This document shows, in pieces, positions 1 through 7,866 of a stretch of DNA of 64,000 bases. The stretch lies in assembly GCA_900095875.1 (NCBI GenBank), contig LT608311.1, positions 1,426,001-1,490,000 of the forward strand, given 5' to 3'. Position numbers and translations under genes: made by a program. The first letter of the stretch is position 1. Each line of letters begins with the position of its first letter. Source of the DNA: Caecibacter massiliensis. GTDB taxonomy: Bacteria; Bacillota; Negativicutes; Veillonellales; Megasphaeraceae. The notes below the pieces were generated by a model. It saw only the letters and a list, made by a program, of their open reading frames with translations. It ran no database searches and was not told the origin of the DNA.

Positions 1-156
1 ACGAATGGCGTCCAGGGTATACGTCCCATCTATGTCAGATTGCATTGTGGCTGGAATAGCCGGGTATCCACCGGCAGTAGCGTCGCGGGCCGTGCCGTTT
101 TCGTCCATGACGCCGAGATGGATTTCGGTGCCTTTGTAGAAATTAAATAGTTTCAT
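1..156 (-). CDS. Fumarylacetoacetate hydrolase-family protein, N-terminal fragment
   Basis: The first 52 codons of a minus-strand gene that runs off the left edge. The start ATG (complement of 154-156) follows a GGAGGGG ribosome binding site. The N-terminus reads MKLFNFYKGTEIHLGV, then a stretch with DENG, and resembles the small N-terminal domain of FAH-family hydrolases and hydratases, which cleave or hydrate diketo-acids from sugar-acid or aromatic breakdown. The catalytic C-terminal domain is outside the window, so the family call rests on a short similarity from memory. A role in the sugar-acid pathways further along the window is possible but unproven. Confidence 0.5.
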   Translation of the reverse strand, partial: MKLFNFYKGTEIHLGVMDENGTARDATAGGYPAIPATMQSDIDGTYTLDAIR

Positions 157-244
157 AAATGAATCCCCTCCTCTGGCTTTCTAGAATACTAGTTCATTCC
201 ATTATAGCATATTAAACATAAGAAATATAGAAATAAATACTTTG

Positions 245-712
245 TCAGAAAGAAATGGGTGAGAATTCTGTAATTTCTTCCAGTGTCCGGACAAATGATT
301 CGAGTTCCTTCTGATCATTTTCTGAAAAGCGGTTGTAGATGGGACTGTCCATATCGAGAAGAGCTACGACTTTGCCGTCATGGTGGATAGGGATGACGAG
401 TTCTGAATTGGAAGCGCTATCACAGGCGATATGACCTGGAAAAAGATGAACATTGTCAATCCGCTGGGTAGCATCTTCCAATACGGCCGTACCACAAACG
501 CCCTTGCCGATAGGGATGCGGATGCAGGCGACTTTTCCCTGAAACGGCCCCAGAAGCAGACTGCCCTGATTGACGATATAGAAACCTGCCCAGTTGATGG
601 AAGGAAAGCAGTCCCAGAGCAGGGCAGACGCGTTGGCAAAAACAGGAAGCCAGGAGGTATCGGCTTCTGCCAGCGCCCGCAGCTGTTTATTCATCAATTC
701 GAAATTTATCAT
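245..712 (-). CDS. msrC: Free methionine-(R)-sulfoxide reductase (GAF domain)
   Basis: A 155-residue single GAF-domain protein, the usual length of the fRMsr (MsrC, YebR/YtsP) family, which reduces free L-methionine-R-sulfoxide in the cytoplasm using thioredoxin-type electrons. All three family cysteines are present: Cys63 in GKVACIRIP, Cys73 in GKGVCGTA and Cys97 in GHIACDSASNSE. The segment ending SELVIPI and the WAGFY signature near residue 41 are also typical. A GGGAGT ribosome site precedes the ATG. The gene stands alone and points left toward the FAH-family gene. In an anaerobe it is a plausible defence during oxygen exposure. Confidence 0.9.
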   Translation of the reverse strand: MINFELMNKQLRALAEADTSWLPVFANASALLWDCFPSINWAGFYIVNQGSLLLGPFQGKVACIRIPIGKGVCGTAVLEDATQRIDNVHLFPGHIACDSASNSELVIPIHHDGKVVALLDMDSPIYNRFSENDQKELESFVRTLEEITEFSPISF

Positions 713-867
713 GGTATTGTACTCCCTTATTATAAAAAATTGAGTGAATCAGTTCAGACCTTATTATACTACAGGTAGCGCTGATTCTGCATCCCTTTCT
801 GTGTAAAGAAACACTGCATTTCATACTAAGTACATGGATATGTTGTCAGTAGACTGCAGGATACCCC

Positions 868-895
868 TTGCCAGTCCTTCTATTCGTGTTAGAAT
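868..895 (+). promoter_or_regulatory. Sigma-70 promoter of the exported phosphatase
   Basis: TTGCCA at 868-873 and TAGAAT at 890-895 with a 16-bp spacer, 37 bp before the start codon at 932. Confidence 0.55.
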
Positions 896-931
896 AGGTC
901 ATGCAGTATAAGATAAGAAAGGAACATTGTG

Positions 932-2329
932 ATGAAATATAATCATATCATAGCAGGGATACTATCTGTCTTCTGGTGCGCTTCTCTGATGCCGGTTCTG
1001 GCGGATACGATTCCTGTCAATAATCTGGTGCAGATAGTGGCCTCCGATTCGGCGACGGCCAAGACTGTGGCCTGGCAGGATGACAGCGGACGCCGTGACT
1101 ATACCGTTACGTATCGTCAGAAAGGCAGCAGGGAAACAGAAAGGGCCTTTGTCACCAGCCCTAAACGCCCGCCTGTATACGATGCGGACTGGGTCCCGCC
1201 GTATACGTATGGTGCCTATATGCAGGGACTCCGGCCCGATACGGATTATGAATATGAAATTGCCGATGGGGACGGGGAAAGCGGCTGGTTTCCCTTCCAT
1301 ACGACGACGGAACAGCTCAACCGGTATGAGGTACTCGTCTTCAGTGATACCCAGTCATCAGATTACAGCGTCTGGGGACAGACGGCGCAGTCTGCCTATG
1401 AAGCCCATCCCGGAGCCGCTTTTTTTACGGTCGTAGGAGATTTGAGCGATAATGGCCAGTCCTGGTATCAGTGGAAAGAGTGGTACGAAAATACTGATAT
1501 CCTTACGTCCTATATGCCGATAGCACCGGTCCTGGGGAACCATGAAGCCTATTCTCTGGACTGGAAATTCTGTGAACCCTATACCTATAAGGCGCTGTTT
1601 CCCGTACCGTACGGGGCCCCGGAAGGACAGAGCCGCCTGGCCTACTCTTTTGATTATGGCGACGTTCATTACGCAGCTCTTAATACGGATTATGAAGAAT
1701 TGCACGAGTTATATCCGGACATGATGGAACATGAAGTGACTTGGCTGGATCGGGATCTGGCAGATGCACAGAAACGGGGGAAAAGGCTGGTTGTGCTCAT
1801 GCACCGGCCGGCAGTAACGGCTACATATCGGGCACTTCCTGATATCAACGGGACATATTTCATGCCCCTTTTTGATAAGTACCATGTGCCACTGGTTTTT
1901 ACGGCCCATGAACACTGCTATGCCCGTACGGAACCGCTGATAGATGGCAGGCCCGGCACAGGAGGCACGACGTATATTTCAACAGGCCGTGCTGGGACGG
2001 AATCGTATACGGATACGGTAAAACGATACTGTGATGCGGCTTATTATAATCCTACGGATCAGCCCATGTATCTGGTATTAGATGTAACCCCGGATTCCTT
2101 TGTCGTGACGGCGTATAAGATGGATGGCGCGGTTATCGATACGGCTTCTATCGCGGCTCCATCTCCTTCAGGAAATACGGTGACTGCATCTGCCGGAACA
2201 TCCAGTGAGAAAAAGGAAGTCCGCAAAGTAGTCAAGAAACCGGCGGAAAATCGGTCGTTACAGAAGAAAAATTCAACTAAAGACCCCGGCTCTTTACAGA
2301 AAGAAAAACCGGAGCGCATACAGAAATAA
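932..2329 (+). CDS. Exported purple-acid-phosphatase-like metallophosphoesterase
   Basis: A 465-residue protein with a signal peptide (residues 1-24, ending near VLADT), a fibronectin-like N-terminal domain (about 30-125) and a calcineurin-type phosphoesterase domain (about 130-400). Metal-ligand motifs appear in family order: FSDTQ, VGDLSDNG, LGNHEA, MHRPA and TAHEHCYAR. It should act outside the cytoplasmic membrane and release phosphate from organic phosphomonoesters. The last 50 residues are Lys/Ser-rich and low in complexity, perhaps a wall- or membrane-interacting tail. The ATG at 932 is preferred over GTG at 929 because AAAGGA lies 8 bases upstream of it. The exact substrate cannot be read from the sequence. 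Confidence 0.85.
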   Translation: MKYNHIIAGILSVFWCASLMPVLADTIPVNNLVQIVASDSATAKTVAWQDDSGRRDYTVTYRQKGSRETERAFVTSPKRPPVYDADWVPPYTYGAYMQGLRPDTDYEYEIADGDGESGWFPFHTTTEQLNRYEVLVFSDTQSSDYSVWGQTAQSAYEAHPGAAFFTVVGDLSDNGQSWYQWKEWYENTDILTSYMPIAPVLGNHEAYSLDWKFCEPYTYKALFPVPYGAPEGQSRLAYSFDYGDVHYAALNTDYEELHELYPDMMEHEVTWLDRDLADAQKRGKRLVVLMHRPAVTATYRALPDINGTYFMPLFDKYHVPLVFTAHEHCYARTEPLIDGRPGTGGTTYISTGRAGTESYTDTVKRYCDAAYYNPTDQPMYLVLDVTPDSFVVTAYKMDGAVIDTASIAAPSPSGNTVTASAGTSSEKKEVRKVVKKPAENRSLQKKNSTKDPGSLQKEKPERIQK

Positions 2330-2342
2330 AGAATGAACGTAT

Positions 2343-2406
2343 CCGGCAACAGGAACGGGAATGCCTGCCATCGTGTGGCGTAAAGTCTATATCCCGTTCC
2401 AGCCGG
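2343..2406 (+). repeat. Large stem-loop between two exported-protein genes
   Basis: CCGGC (2343-2347) plus GGAACGGGA (2352-2360) pair with TCCCGTTCC (2392-2400) plus GCCGG (2402-2406), giving 14 paired bases with an AACA bulge. A small inner GCCA/TGGC hairpin sits in the loop. No U-run follows, so it is not a classical intrinsic terminator. It may stabilise the upstream mRNA end or be a processing site. Confidence 0.6.
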
Positions 2407-2464
2407 GCTGTCATGTAATCGTGACAATGGTGTAGTATAATTAGGGAATAGGAGGTAGATAATA

Positions 2465-3295
2465 ATGAAAAATAAAACATGTAAATTCTTGGCTGCCGCT
2501 GCGGTACTGGCACTGGGATTTGCCAATACTGCCTTCGTTTCCCAGGCCGCCGGTACAGTTTCCGGTAATTGGGACGACCAGCTGGTACGCCAGATGGATC
2601 AATTAGAACAACGTATGGATGCAATGGAACGGCGCATGGACCGCGATATGACAGTGCAGCGTCAGTTCTTCAATGACTGGATGGATCATTCTATGGTTAT
2701 GCCGGATCCCTTTGCCCGTATCTGGCAGGATAAGTTTCAAAGTCTGGAAAATATGCAGACCATGCTTTCCCAGGATGGGAAAGGCAACGGCTCTTCTTCC
2801 GGGCTGCAGCTTACCGGGACGGATGGCAGTCTGATGCAGTTCAGTACCTGGGGCAATGGGATTCCGGCCGACACCGATATCAGTTATGCCGTATCCAATC
2901 AGACGATTGCCGGCGATGTGACGGCCGATGGAAACAGTTCATTAAAACTGGTGCTGCGGGACAAGACCTATTTTAAAGGAGCACTTAATAAAGACAAAAC
3001 GGCGCGGGCCGTATCGGTCTCCCTCGATAAAGAAGCTGTGTGGGACGTAACGGGTACATCTTATGTGACAGCTTTTACGGATGAAGATACGACGCTGGCG
3101 AACGTTCACAGTAACGGATATGACATTTATTACAATGGTGATATTCCTGATAATGCCTGGCTGAAAAAAGCTGTGCGGGATCTGCCCGGAGGGGGACGGC
3201 TTCTTCCGGAAGGACAGAAACTGGGAGGACAGCCGGCAGCTTCTGATGGTAAACCGGAAAAAGCGCCAAAGGCAGATACCGGACATACGATGTAA
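2465..3295 (+). CDS. Secreted protein with beta-helix-like C-terminal part
   Basis: A 276-residue protein with a signal peptide (cleavage near SQAAG, residue 28). A Met/Asp/Arg/Gln-rich helical, possibly coiled-coil stretch follows (residues 38-75). The rest resembles secreted beta-helix proteins of anaerobes: the run around DKTYFKGALNKDKTARAVSV, DKEAVWDVTGTSYVTAFTDE and SNGYDIYYNG matches, from memory, the terminal rungs of such repeat proteins. The tail is Gly/Pro/Lys-rich. Function is unknown; a cell-surface or periplasmic role is likely. An RBS GGAGG precedes ATG 2465, and a terminator follows at 3349. Confidence 0.7.
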   Translation: MKNKTCKFLAAAAVLALGFANTAFVSQAAGTVSGNWDDQLVRQMDQLEQRMDAMERRMDRDMTVQRQFFNDWMDHSMVMPDPFARIWQDKFQSLENMQTMLSQDGKGNGSSSGLQLTGTDGSLMQFSTWGNGIPADTDISYAVSNQTIAGDVTADGNSSLKLVLRDKTYFKGALNKDKTARAVSVSLDKEAVWDVTGTSYVTAFTDEDTTLANVHSNGYDIYYNGDIPDNAWLKKAVRDLPGGGRLLPEGQKLGGQPAASDGKPEKAPKADTGHTM

Positions 3296-3331
3296 CAGGG
3301 CGCGTGCAGGCTCCCAGGCTTGTCATAAAAA

Positions 3332-3347
3332 ACACTATATATTGTAT
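3332..3347. promoter_or_regulatory. Distal NrdR-box-like palindrome
   Basis: ACACTATATATTGTAT matches 15 of 16 positions of the NrdR consensus ACACWATATATWGTGT. It sits directly before a terminator and 214 bp upstream of the proximal box at 3546. No second box lies about one 31-bp step away. Confidence 0.55.
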
Positions 3348-3348
3348 A

Positions 3349-3387
3349 ACCGGAAGGTATTCACTTTCTATACGCCTTCCGGTTTTT
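3349..3387 (+). terminator. Terminator of the secreted-protein gene
   Basis: ACCGGAAGG (3349-3357) pairs with CCTTCCGGT (3375-3383), followed by a T-run. It insulates nrdD from upstream transcription. Confidence 0.8.
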
Positions 3388-3545
3388 CTGTGCGCCCGTA
3401 TAGCGAGGGAATGGCCCGATATAACAGATGATAAATTGATACTGGACAAGGCTTCCTTATATTGTTTTCACAAAAACCTGTGAAATACCAATTCTTCTAT
3501 TGGCTTTTCCCTTATTTTGTAGTATTATAATACACGGCATTAACG

Positions 3546-3592
3546 ACACTATATATAGTATTTTTAAAACATTAATTGACAATATTTTGTAT
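3546..3592. promoter_or_regulatory. Tandem NrdR boxes upstream of nrdD
   Basis: Box 1 at 3546-3561 (ACACTATATATAGTAT, 15/16 to consensus) and box 2 at 3577-3592 (12/16) start 31 bp apart, three helical turns, the standard spacing for NrdR tetramer binding. They lie 47-93 bp before the nrdD start, downstream of a possible -10 (TATAAT, 3526-3531). Repression by NrdR when dATP is high is the expected function. The nrdR gene is not in this window. Confidence 0.8.
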
Positions 3593-3638
3593 ATAAAAGA
3601 GGAATACCTCGTATGTTTGAGACACAAGGAGATGTAGT

Positions 3639-5849
3639 ATGGAACAGGTACAGCAGACAGAAACCATCAATGTAAGGACCCATGTCATCAAGCGCAATGG
3701 TCAGGAAGTGGGCTTTGATATTTCCAAAATCATCAATGCAATCAGTAAGGCCAATCAGGAAGTCAGCGGGATTCACCAGATGAACAGCTACCAGATCCGG
3801 GCTGTAGCCGACACCATTGCTAAGAATATTGCCAGACAGCCCCATGCTGTCAATGTCGAAGATATACAAGATATGGTAGAAAAGGGCATCATGGAAATGC
3901 GCGGCTATGAAGTGGCCCAGAAGTATGTGCGGTACCGGTATAAGCGTGAAATATCCCGGAAAACGAATACGACAGATGACAGTATCCTGTCACTCATCGA
4001 ACAGATGAATGAAGAAGTCAAACAGGAAAACTCCAATAAGAATCCGGTCATCAATTCGACACAGCGGGACTACATGGCGGGAGAAGTCAGCAAGGATTTG
4101 ACGCGGCGCGTCCTATTGCCGGAAGATATTGTCCGGGCTCACGAACAGGGAATCATTCATTTCCATGATATGGATTATTATGCCCAGAAAGAACATAATT
4201 GCGACCTCATCAATCTGGAAGATATGTTGCAGAATGGCACTGTCATCAGTGAAACGCTGATTGAAAAACCGCACAGTTTCTTTACAGCCTGTAACGTCAC
4301 GACCCAGATTGTCGCCCAGGTAGCCAGCAATCAATATGGTGGCCAGTCATTCACACTGGCTCATCTGGCTCCGTTCGTCGATATCAGCCGCCGCAAAATC
4401 CGTCGTCAGGTCGAAGAAGAACGGAAGGTATGCGGAGAAAGTCTCGATCCGGCCATTATAGATAAAATCGTTGCCTGCCGGCTGCGGGAGGAAGTAAAGA
4501 GCGGTATCCAGACGATACAGTATCAGCTTATTACACTCATGACCTGCAATGGACAGGCACCGTTTGTGACGATGTTCATGTATCTCGATGAAGTGCCGGA
4601 AGGTCAGACCCGGGACGATCTGGCCATGATTATTGAAGAAGTGCTGCACCAGCGTATGCAGGGCGTCAAAAATGAAAAGGGAGTCTGGATTACACCGGCT
4701 TTCCCGAAATTGATTTACGTCCTCGATGAAGATAATATCAGTGAAGACGCTCCCTATTGGTACCTGACGGAACTCGCTGCGCAATGTACAGCCAAACGGA
4801 TGGTGCCGGACTACATTTCTGCAAAAATCATGAAACAGCTGAAACAGGGCAATGTCTATACCTGCATGGGCTGCCGGTCCTTCCTTACCGTCGAAGATTC
4901 CCAGCGCAATCCCGATGGCAGCCACAAATTTTATGGCCGTTTCAATCAGGGTGTCGTAACCATCAATCTCGTTGACGTGGCCTGTTCGTCTAATGGCGAT
5001 ATGGATAAATTCTGGAACATCCTCGATGAACGGCTGGAACTCTGTCACAGGGCCCTGCGCTGCCGTCATGAACGGCTTTGCGGTACCGTATCGGACGTAG
5101 CTCCCATTCTCTGGCAGTATGGCGCTCTGGCACGACTGAAGAAAGGGGAAACGATTGATAAGCTTCTGTATAATGGCTATTCGACGATTTCTCTCGGATA
5201 TGCGGGCATCTATGAAATGTGCATGCGCATGCTCGGTAAATCCCATACGACACCGGAAGGCCGGGATTTTGCCCTGTCTGTCATGCAGCGTCTTAATGAT
5301 AAATGCAAAGAATGGCGGCAGGCAGAAAACATCAGTTATTCCGTATATGGCACGCCCATGGAATCGACGACATACCGCTTTGCCAAATGCCTTCAGAAAC
5401 GGTTTGGCATTATTAAAGGTGTAACGGATAAAAATTATATCACCAATAGTTACCACGTTCATGTGACGGAACCGATTGATGCGTTCCATAAATTGAAATT
5501 CGAAGCCGATTTCCAGCGCCTTTCGCCCGGTGGCGCCATCAGCTATGTTGAAGTGCCGAATATGCAGAATAATATTCCGGCCGTCCTGACAGTTATGAAA
5601 TACATATATAACAATATTATGTATGCAGAACTCAATACGAAGAGCGATTACTGTGAAGTCTGTGGATATGACGGTGAAATCAAAATCGTAGAAGATGACA
5701 GCGGAAAATTGGTCTGGGAATGCCCGAACTGTGGCAACCGGGATCAGAGCAAGATGTCCGTTGCACGCCGGACCTGCGGATACATCGGTACCCAGTTCTG
5801 GAACCAGGGACGTACCCAGGAAATCAAAGACCGGGTGCTTCATTTATAA
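3639..5849 (+). CDS. nrdD: Anaerobic ribonucleoside-triphosphate reductase (class III)
   Basis: 736 residues, normal for NrdD. It converts NTPs to dNTPs without oxygen using a glycyl radical. An N-terminal ATP-cone (about 14-105, beginning VIKRNGQEVGFD) is the dATP/ATP allosteric site. The central glycyl-radical-enzyme barrel contains the segment MGCRSFL. A zinc ribbon near the C-terminus has CEVCG and CPNCG pairs, and the radical loop reads RRTCGYIGTQFWNQGRT. The RBS AAGGAG precedes ATG 3639. nrdG lies 74 bp downstream, so both are probably co-transcribed and controlled by the NrdR boxes just upstream. Confidence 0.97.
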   Translation: MEQVQQTETINVRTHVIKRNGQEVGFDISKIINAISKANQEVSGIHQMNSYQIRAVADTIAKNIARQPHAVNVEDIQDMVEKGIMEMRGYEVAQKYVRYRYKREISRKTNTTDDSILSLIEQMNEEVKQENSNKNPVINSTQRDYMAGEVSKDLTRRVLLPEDIVRAHEQGIIHFHDMDYYAQKEHNCDLINLEDMLQNGTVISETLIEKPHSFFTACNVTTQIVAQVASNQYGGQSFTLAHLAPFVDISRRKIRRQVEEERKVCGESLDPAIIDKIVACRLREEVKSGIQTIQYQLITLMTCNGQAPFVTMFMYLDEVPEGQTRDDLAMIIEEVLHQRMQGVKNEKGVWITPAFPKLIYVLDEDNISEDAPYWYLTELAAQCTAKRMVPDYISAKIMKQLKQGNVYTCMGCRSFLTVEDSQRNPDGSHKFYGRFNQGVVTINLVDVACSSNGDMDKFWNILDERLELCHRALRCRHERLCGTVSDVAPILWQYGALARLKKGETIDKLLYNGYSTISLGYAGIYEMCMRMLGKSHTTPEGRDFALSVMQRLNDKCKEWRQAENISYSVYGTPMESTTYRFAKCLQKRFGIIKGVTDKNYITNSYHVHVTEPIDAFHKLKFEADFQRLSPGGAISYVEVPNMQNNIPAVLTVMKYIYNNIMYAELNTKSDYCEVCGYDGEIKIVEDDSGKLVWECPNCGNRDQSKMSVARRTCGYIGTQFWNQGRTQEIKDRVLHL

Positions 5850-5923
5850 GAACAGCAAAATGTCTGACCATAGAGGAGTTGTCTGCCTAAGACAGCTCCT
5901 CCTTTCATCGCGGAGGCAGAATC

Positions 5924-6478
5924 ATGAATTATGCAGAAATAAAAGAATACGATATTGCCAATGGTCCGGGCGTGCGGCTGAGTGTATTCGTATCCGGTTG
6001 TACACACCATTGCAAAGGATGTTTTAATCCCATGACCTGGGACTTTTCTTATGGAAAACCATATACACAGGAAACAGAAGACAAGATTATAACCTTACTG
6101 GGGGAAGAATGCTATCAGGGACTGACTCTTCTTGGAGGAGAGCCCATGGAACCAGTCAATCAGAAAGGCCTGCTGCCTCTGTTGCGGCGGGTCCGGCAGA
6201 CCTATCCTCATAAGGATGTATGGTGCTTTACGGGATACCTTTTTGACCGGGATCTTCTGGGGCGCATGGTATCCAGTGTACCGGAAACGAAAGAGCTGCT
6301 GTCCTATATTGACGTTCTCGTCGATGGAGAATTTGTCCTGGAGAAAAAAGACGTTACCCTTCTCTTCAAAGGATCCAGTAACCAGCGTACGATCAACGTT
6401 TCTGAGTCACTCCGGACGGGGGATATTATTTTCTGGGACCCGGGACATGTATCCATGTCTAAGATGGCAAAAGTATAA
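5924..6478 (+). CDS. nrdG: Anaerobic ribonucleotide reductase activating protein (radical SAM)
   Basis: 184 residues. It uses a [4Fe-4S] cluster and S-adenosylmethionine to form the glycyl radical on NrdD. The cluster motif CTHHCKGC (CX3CX2C) is near residue 26, followed by the SAM-binding GGEP motif in LLGGEPMEP near residue 66. It sits directly downstream of nrdD, and a strong bidirectional terminator closes the unit. The usual small size for NrdG (150-190 residues) fits. Confidence 0.95.
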   Translation: MNYAEIKEYDIANGPGVRLSVFVSGCTHHCKGCFNPMTWDFSYGKPYTQETEDKIITLLGEECYQGLTLLGGEPMEPVNQKGLLPLLRRVRQTYPHKDVWCFTGYLFDRDLLGRMVSSVPETKELLSYIDVLVDGEFVLEKKDVTLLFKGSSNQRTINVSESLRTGDIIFWDPGHVSMSKMAKV

Positions 6479-6496
6479 TGATAATTTGAACGTAAT

Positions 6497-6530
6497 AAAA
6501 AGACCTGCTGCATGTGCGGCAGGTCTTTTT
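6497..6530. terminator. Bidirectional terminator between nrdG and the M20 gene
   Basis: A perfect 12-bp stem: 6497-6508 pairs with 6519-6530. It has A-rich and T-rich flanks on both sides and lies between convergent genes. Confidence 0.9.
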
Positions 6531-6546
6531 ATGAGACGTGGACAGA

Positions 6547-7716
6547 TTATTTTTCAGCATTGAAATCCAGTGCTGTCTGGGCATAGAGCATAGCACCGCC
6601 CAGGAGGGCACTTTCATCTACGGTGTAGTAGCAGGAATGCTGTGGATAAACGGCTTTGCAAGCTTCATTGCGGATACCAAGCTGGCAGACGCAGCCAGGA
6701 ACTTTATCCATGAAGAAAGCGAAATCTTCACCGCCCATGGTGGCTGGAACTGCTACGGGAGCATCAGGAGCAATGACTTTGCGGGATGCACCCTGGACAA
6801 CGGCAGCCATGTGTTCATCGTTGATGACCGGCGGGCAGAGTACTGTATTTTTTGTAACAGCCGTAGCCCGATAGGCGGCAGCTGTTTCGCTGGCGATGCG
6901 ATCGATGACTTTCGGGAGAGCCGTAAAGATTTCTTTGCTGAAGCAGCGGGATGTGCCACCGAGATGAGCACTTTCGGCAATGACATTCCAGCGGTAGCCG
7001 GCTTTGACTTCGCCGACCGTAACGACGACCGGTTCCATCGGCGAGAATTCACGGCTGACCATAGACTGCAGGTTGTTGATGATTGCAGCCTGGACGACAA
7101 CGGCATCGACGCAGCTGTGCGGAGTAGCACCGTGGCCGCCTTTGCCGGTGACATCAATGGTGAACATGTTAGCAGCACCCATACGCGGACCGGCATCGCA
7201 GGAGATATGACCGGCATCGACGTCGAACCAGACGTGAATAGCGAAGCAGCCGTCGACGCCTTCCAATGCCCCGTCTTTGATCATGGCAGGAGCCCCTGTG
7301 GCTACTTCTTCAGCCGGCTGGAAAGCCAGTTTAACTGTACCGCAGAGGTCTTCCTTCATATCATTCAGGATATGAGCGGCGGTCAGCATCATGGAAATAT
7401 GGCAGTCATGGCCGCAGGCATGCATGACGCCTTCGTTCTTGCTGGCAAACGGAAGCCCTGTTTTTTCCGTTACTGTCAAGGCATCCATATCACCGCGGAG
7501 GAGAATGGTTTTGCCCGGTTTGCTGCCTTTAATGGTAGCGAGCACGCCTGTTTCCAGACCGCAGGGAACCCAGGGTACGCCGATTTTATCGAGTTCTTCT
7601 TTGACGACTTTACTCGTATTGAATTCTTTTTCACTGAGTTCCGGATTTTCATGGAAATACCGTCTCATGTTAATCTGATAGTCAGCATATTTCTTTGCAA
7701 CTTCTTTGATATCCAT
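6547..7716 (-). CDS. M20-family amidohydrolase (N-acyl-amino-acid / hippurate hydrolase type)
   Basis: A 389-residue metallopeptidase-fold amidohydrolase that would release amino acids from N-acyl or small peptide-like amides in the cytoplasm. Signatures are LLRGDMDALTV, HACGHDCH (metal ligands), FQPAEE, GHGATPH in the lid domain, and GGEDFAFF. A longer frame reaches 7791, but a promoter at 7763-7791 (TTGACA, 17 bp, TAATAT) overlaps it and a GAGGGG ribosome site precedes ATG 7716, so the shorter start is correct. The neighbouring GltS-like carriers point the same way and may supply or remove a related substrate; this is inference. Confidence 0.9.
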   Translation of the reverse strand: MDIKEVAKKYADYQINMRRYFHENPELSEKEFNTSKVVKEELDKIGVPWVPCGLETGVLATIKGSKPGKTILLRGDMDALTVTEKTGLPFASKNEGVMHACGHDCHISMMLTAAHILNDMKEDLCGTVKLAFQPAEEVATGAPAMIKDGALEGVDGCFAIHVWFDVDAGHISCDAGPRMGAANMFTIDVTGKGGHGATPHSCVDAVVVQAAIINNLQSMVSREFSPMEPVVVTVGEVKAGYRWNVIAESAHLGGTSRCFSKEIFTALPKVIDRIASETAAAYRATAVTKNTVLCPPVINDEHMAAVVQGASRKVIAPDAPVAVPATMGGEDFAFFMDKVPGCVCQLGIRNEACKAVYPQHSCYYTVDESALLGGAMLYAQTALDFNAEK

Positions 7717-7762
7717 GTTAAAAGACCCCTCTTCTTTTAAATAAAAATAAACTTCATTTAGA

Positions 7763-7791
7763 ATATTAAACCTATGAAACATTGCTGTCAA
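7763..7791 (-). promoter_or_regulatory. Sigma-70 promoter of the M20 amidohydrolase
   Basis: On the minus strand TTGACA (7786-7791) and TAATAT (7763-7768) with a 17-bp spacer. Confidence 0.75.
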
Positions 7792-7802
7792 ATAAACAGA
7801 AA

Positions 7803-7831
7803 GAAAAAAAGATAAATCAGATTGCTGATTT
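7803..7831 (-). terminator. Terminator of the first GltS-like gene
   Basis: AAATCAG (7814-7820) pairs with CTGATTT (7825-7831). On the minus strand the hairpin is followed by ATC and a long T-run. Confidence 0.7.
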
Positions 7832-7866
7832 TGCTATAGTAAAATACGTTATAGTCATTATAGCAT

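Noticed and set aside
4347-5843. A 498-codon open frame on the minus strand across nrdD.
   Set aside because: It is a shadow of the nrdD coding frame; no start signal and no protein-family similarity.
6538-7740. A 400-codon plus-strand frame opposite the M20 gene.
   Set aside because: Shadow frame; the minus-strand protein has all M20 motifs, promoter and ribosome binding site.
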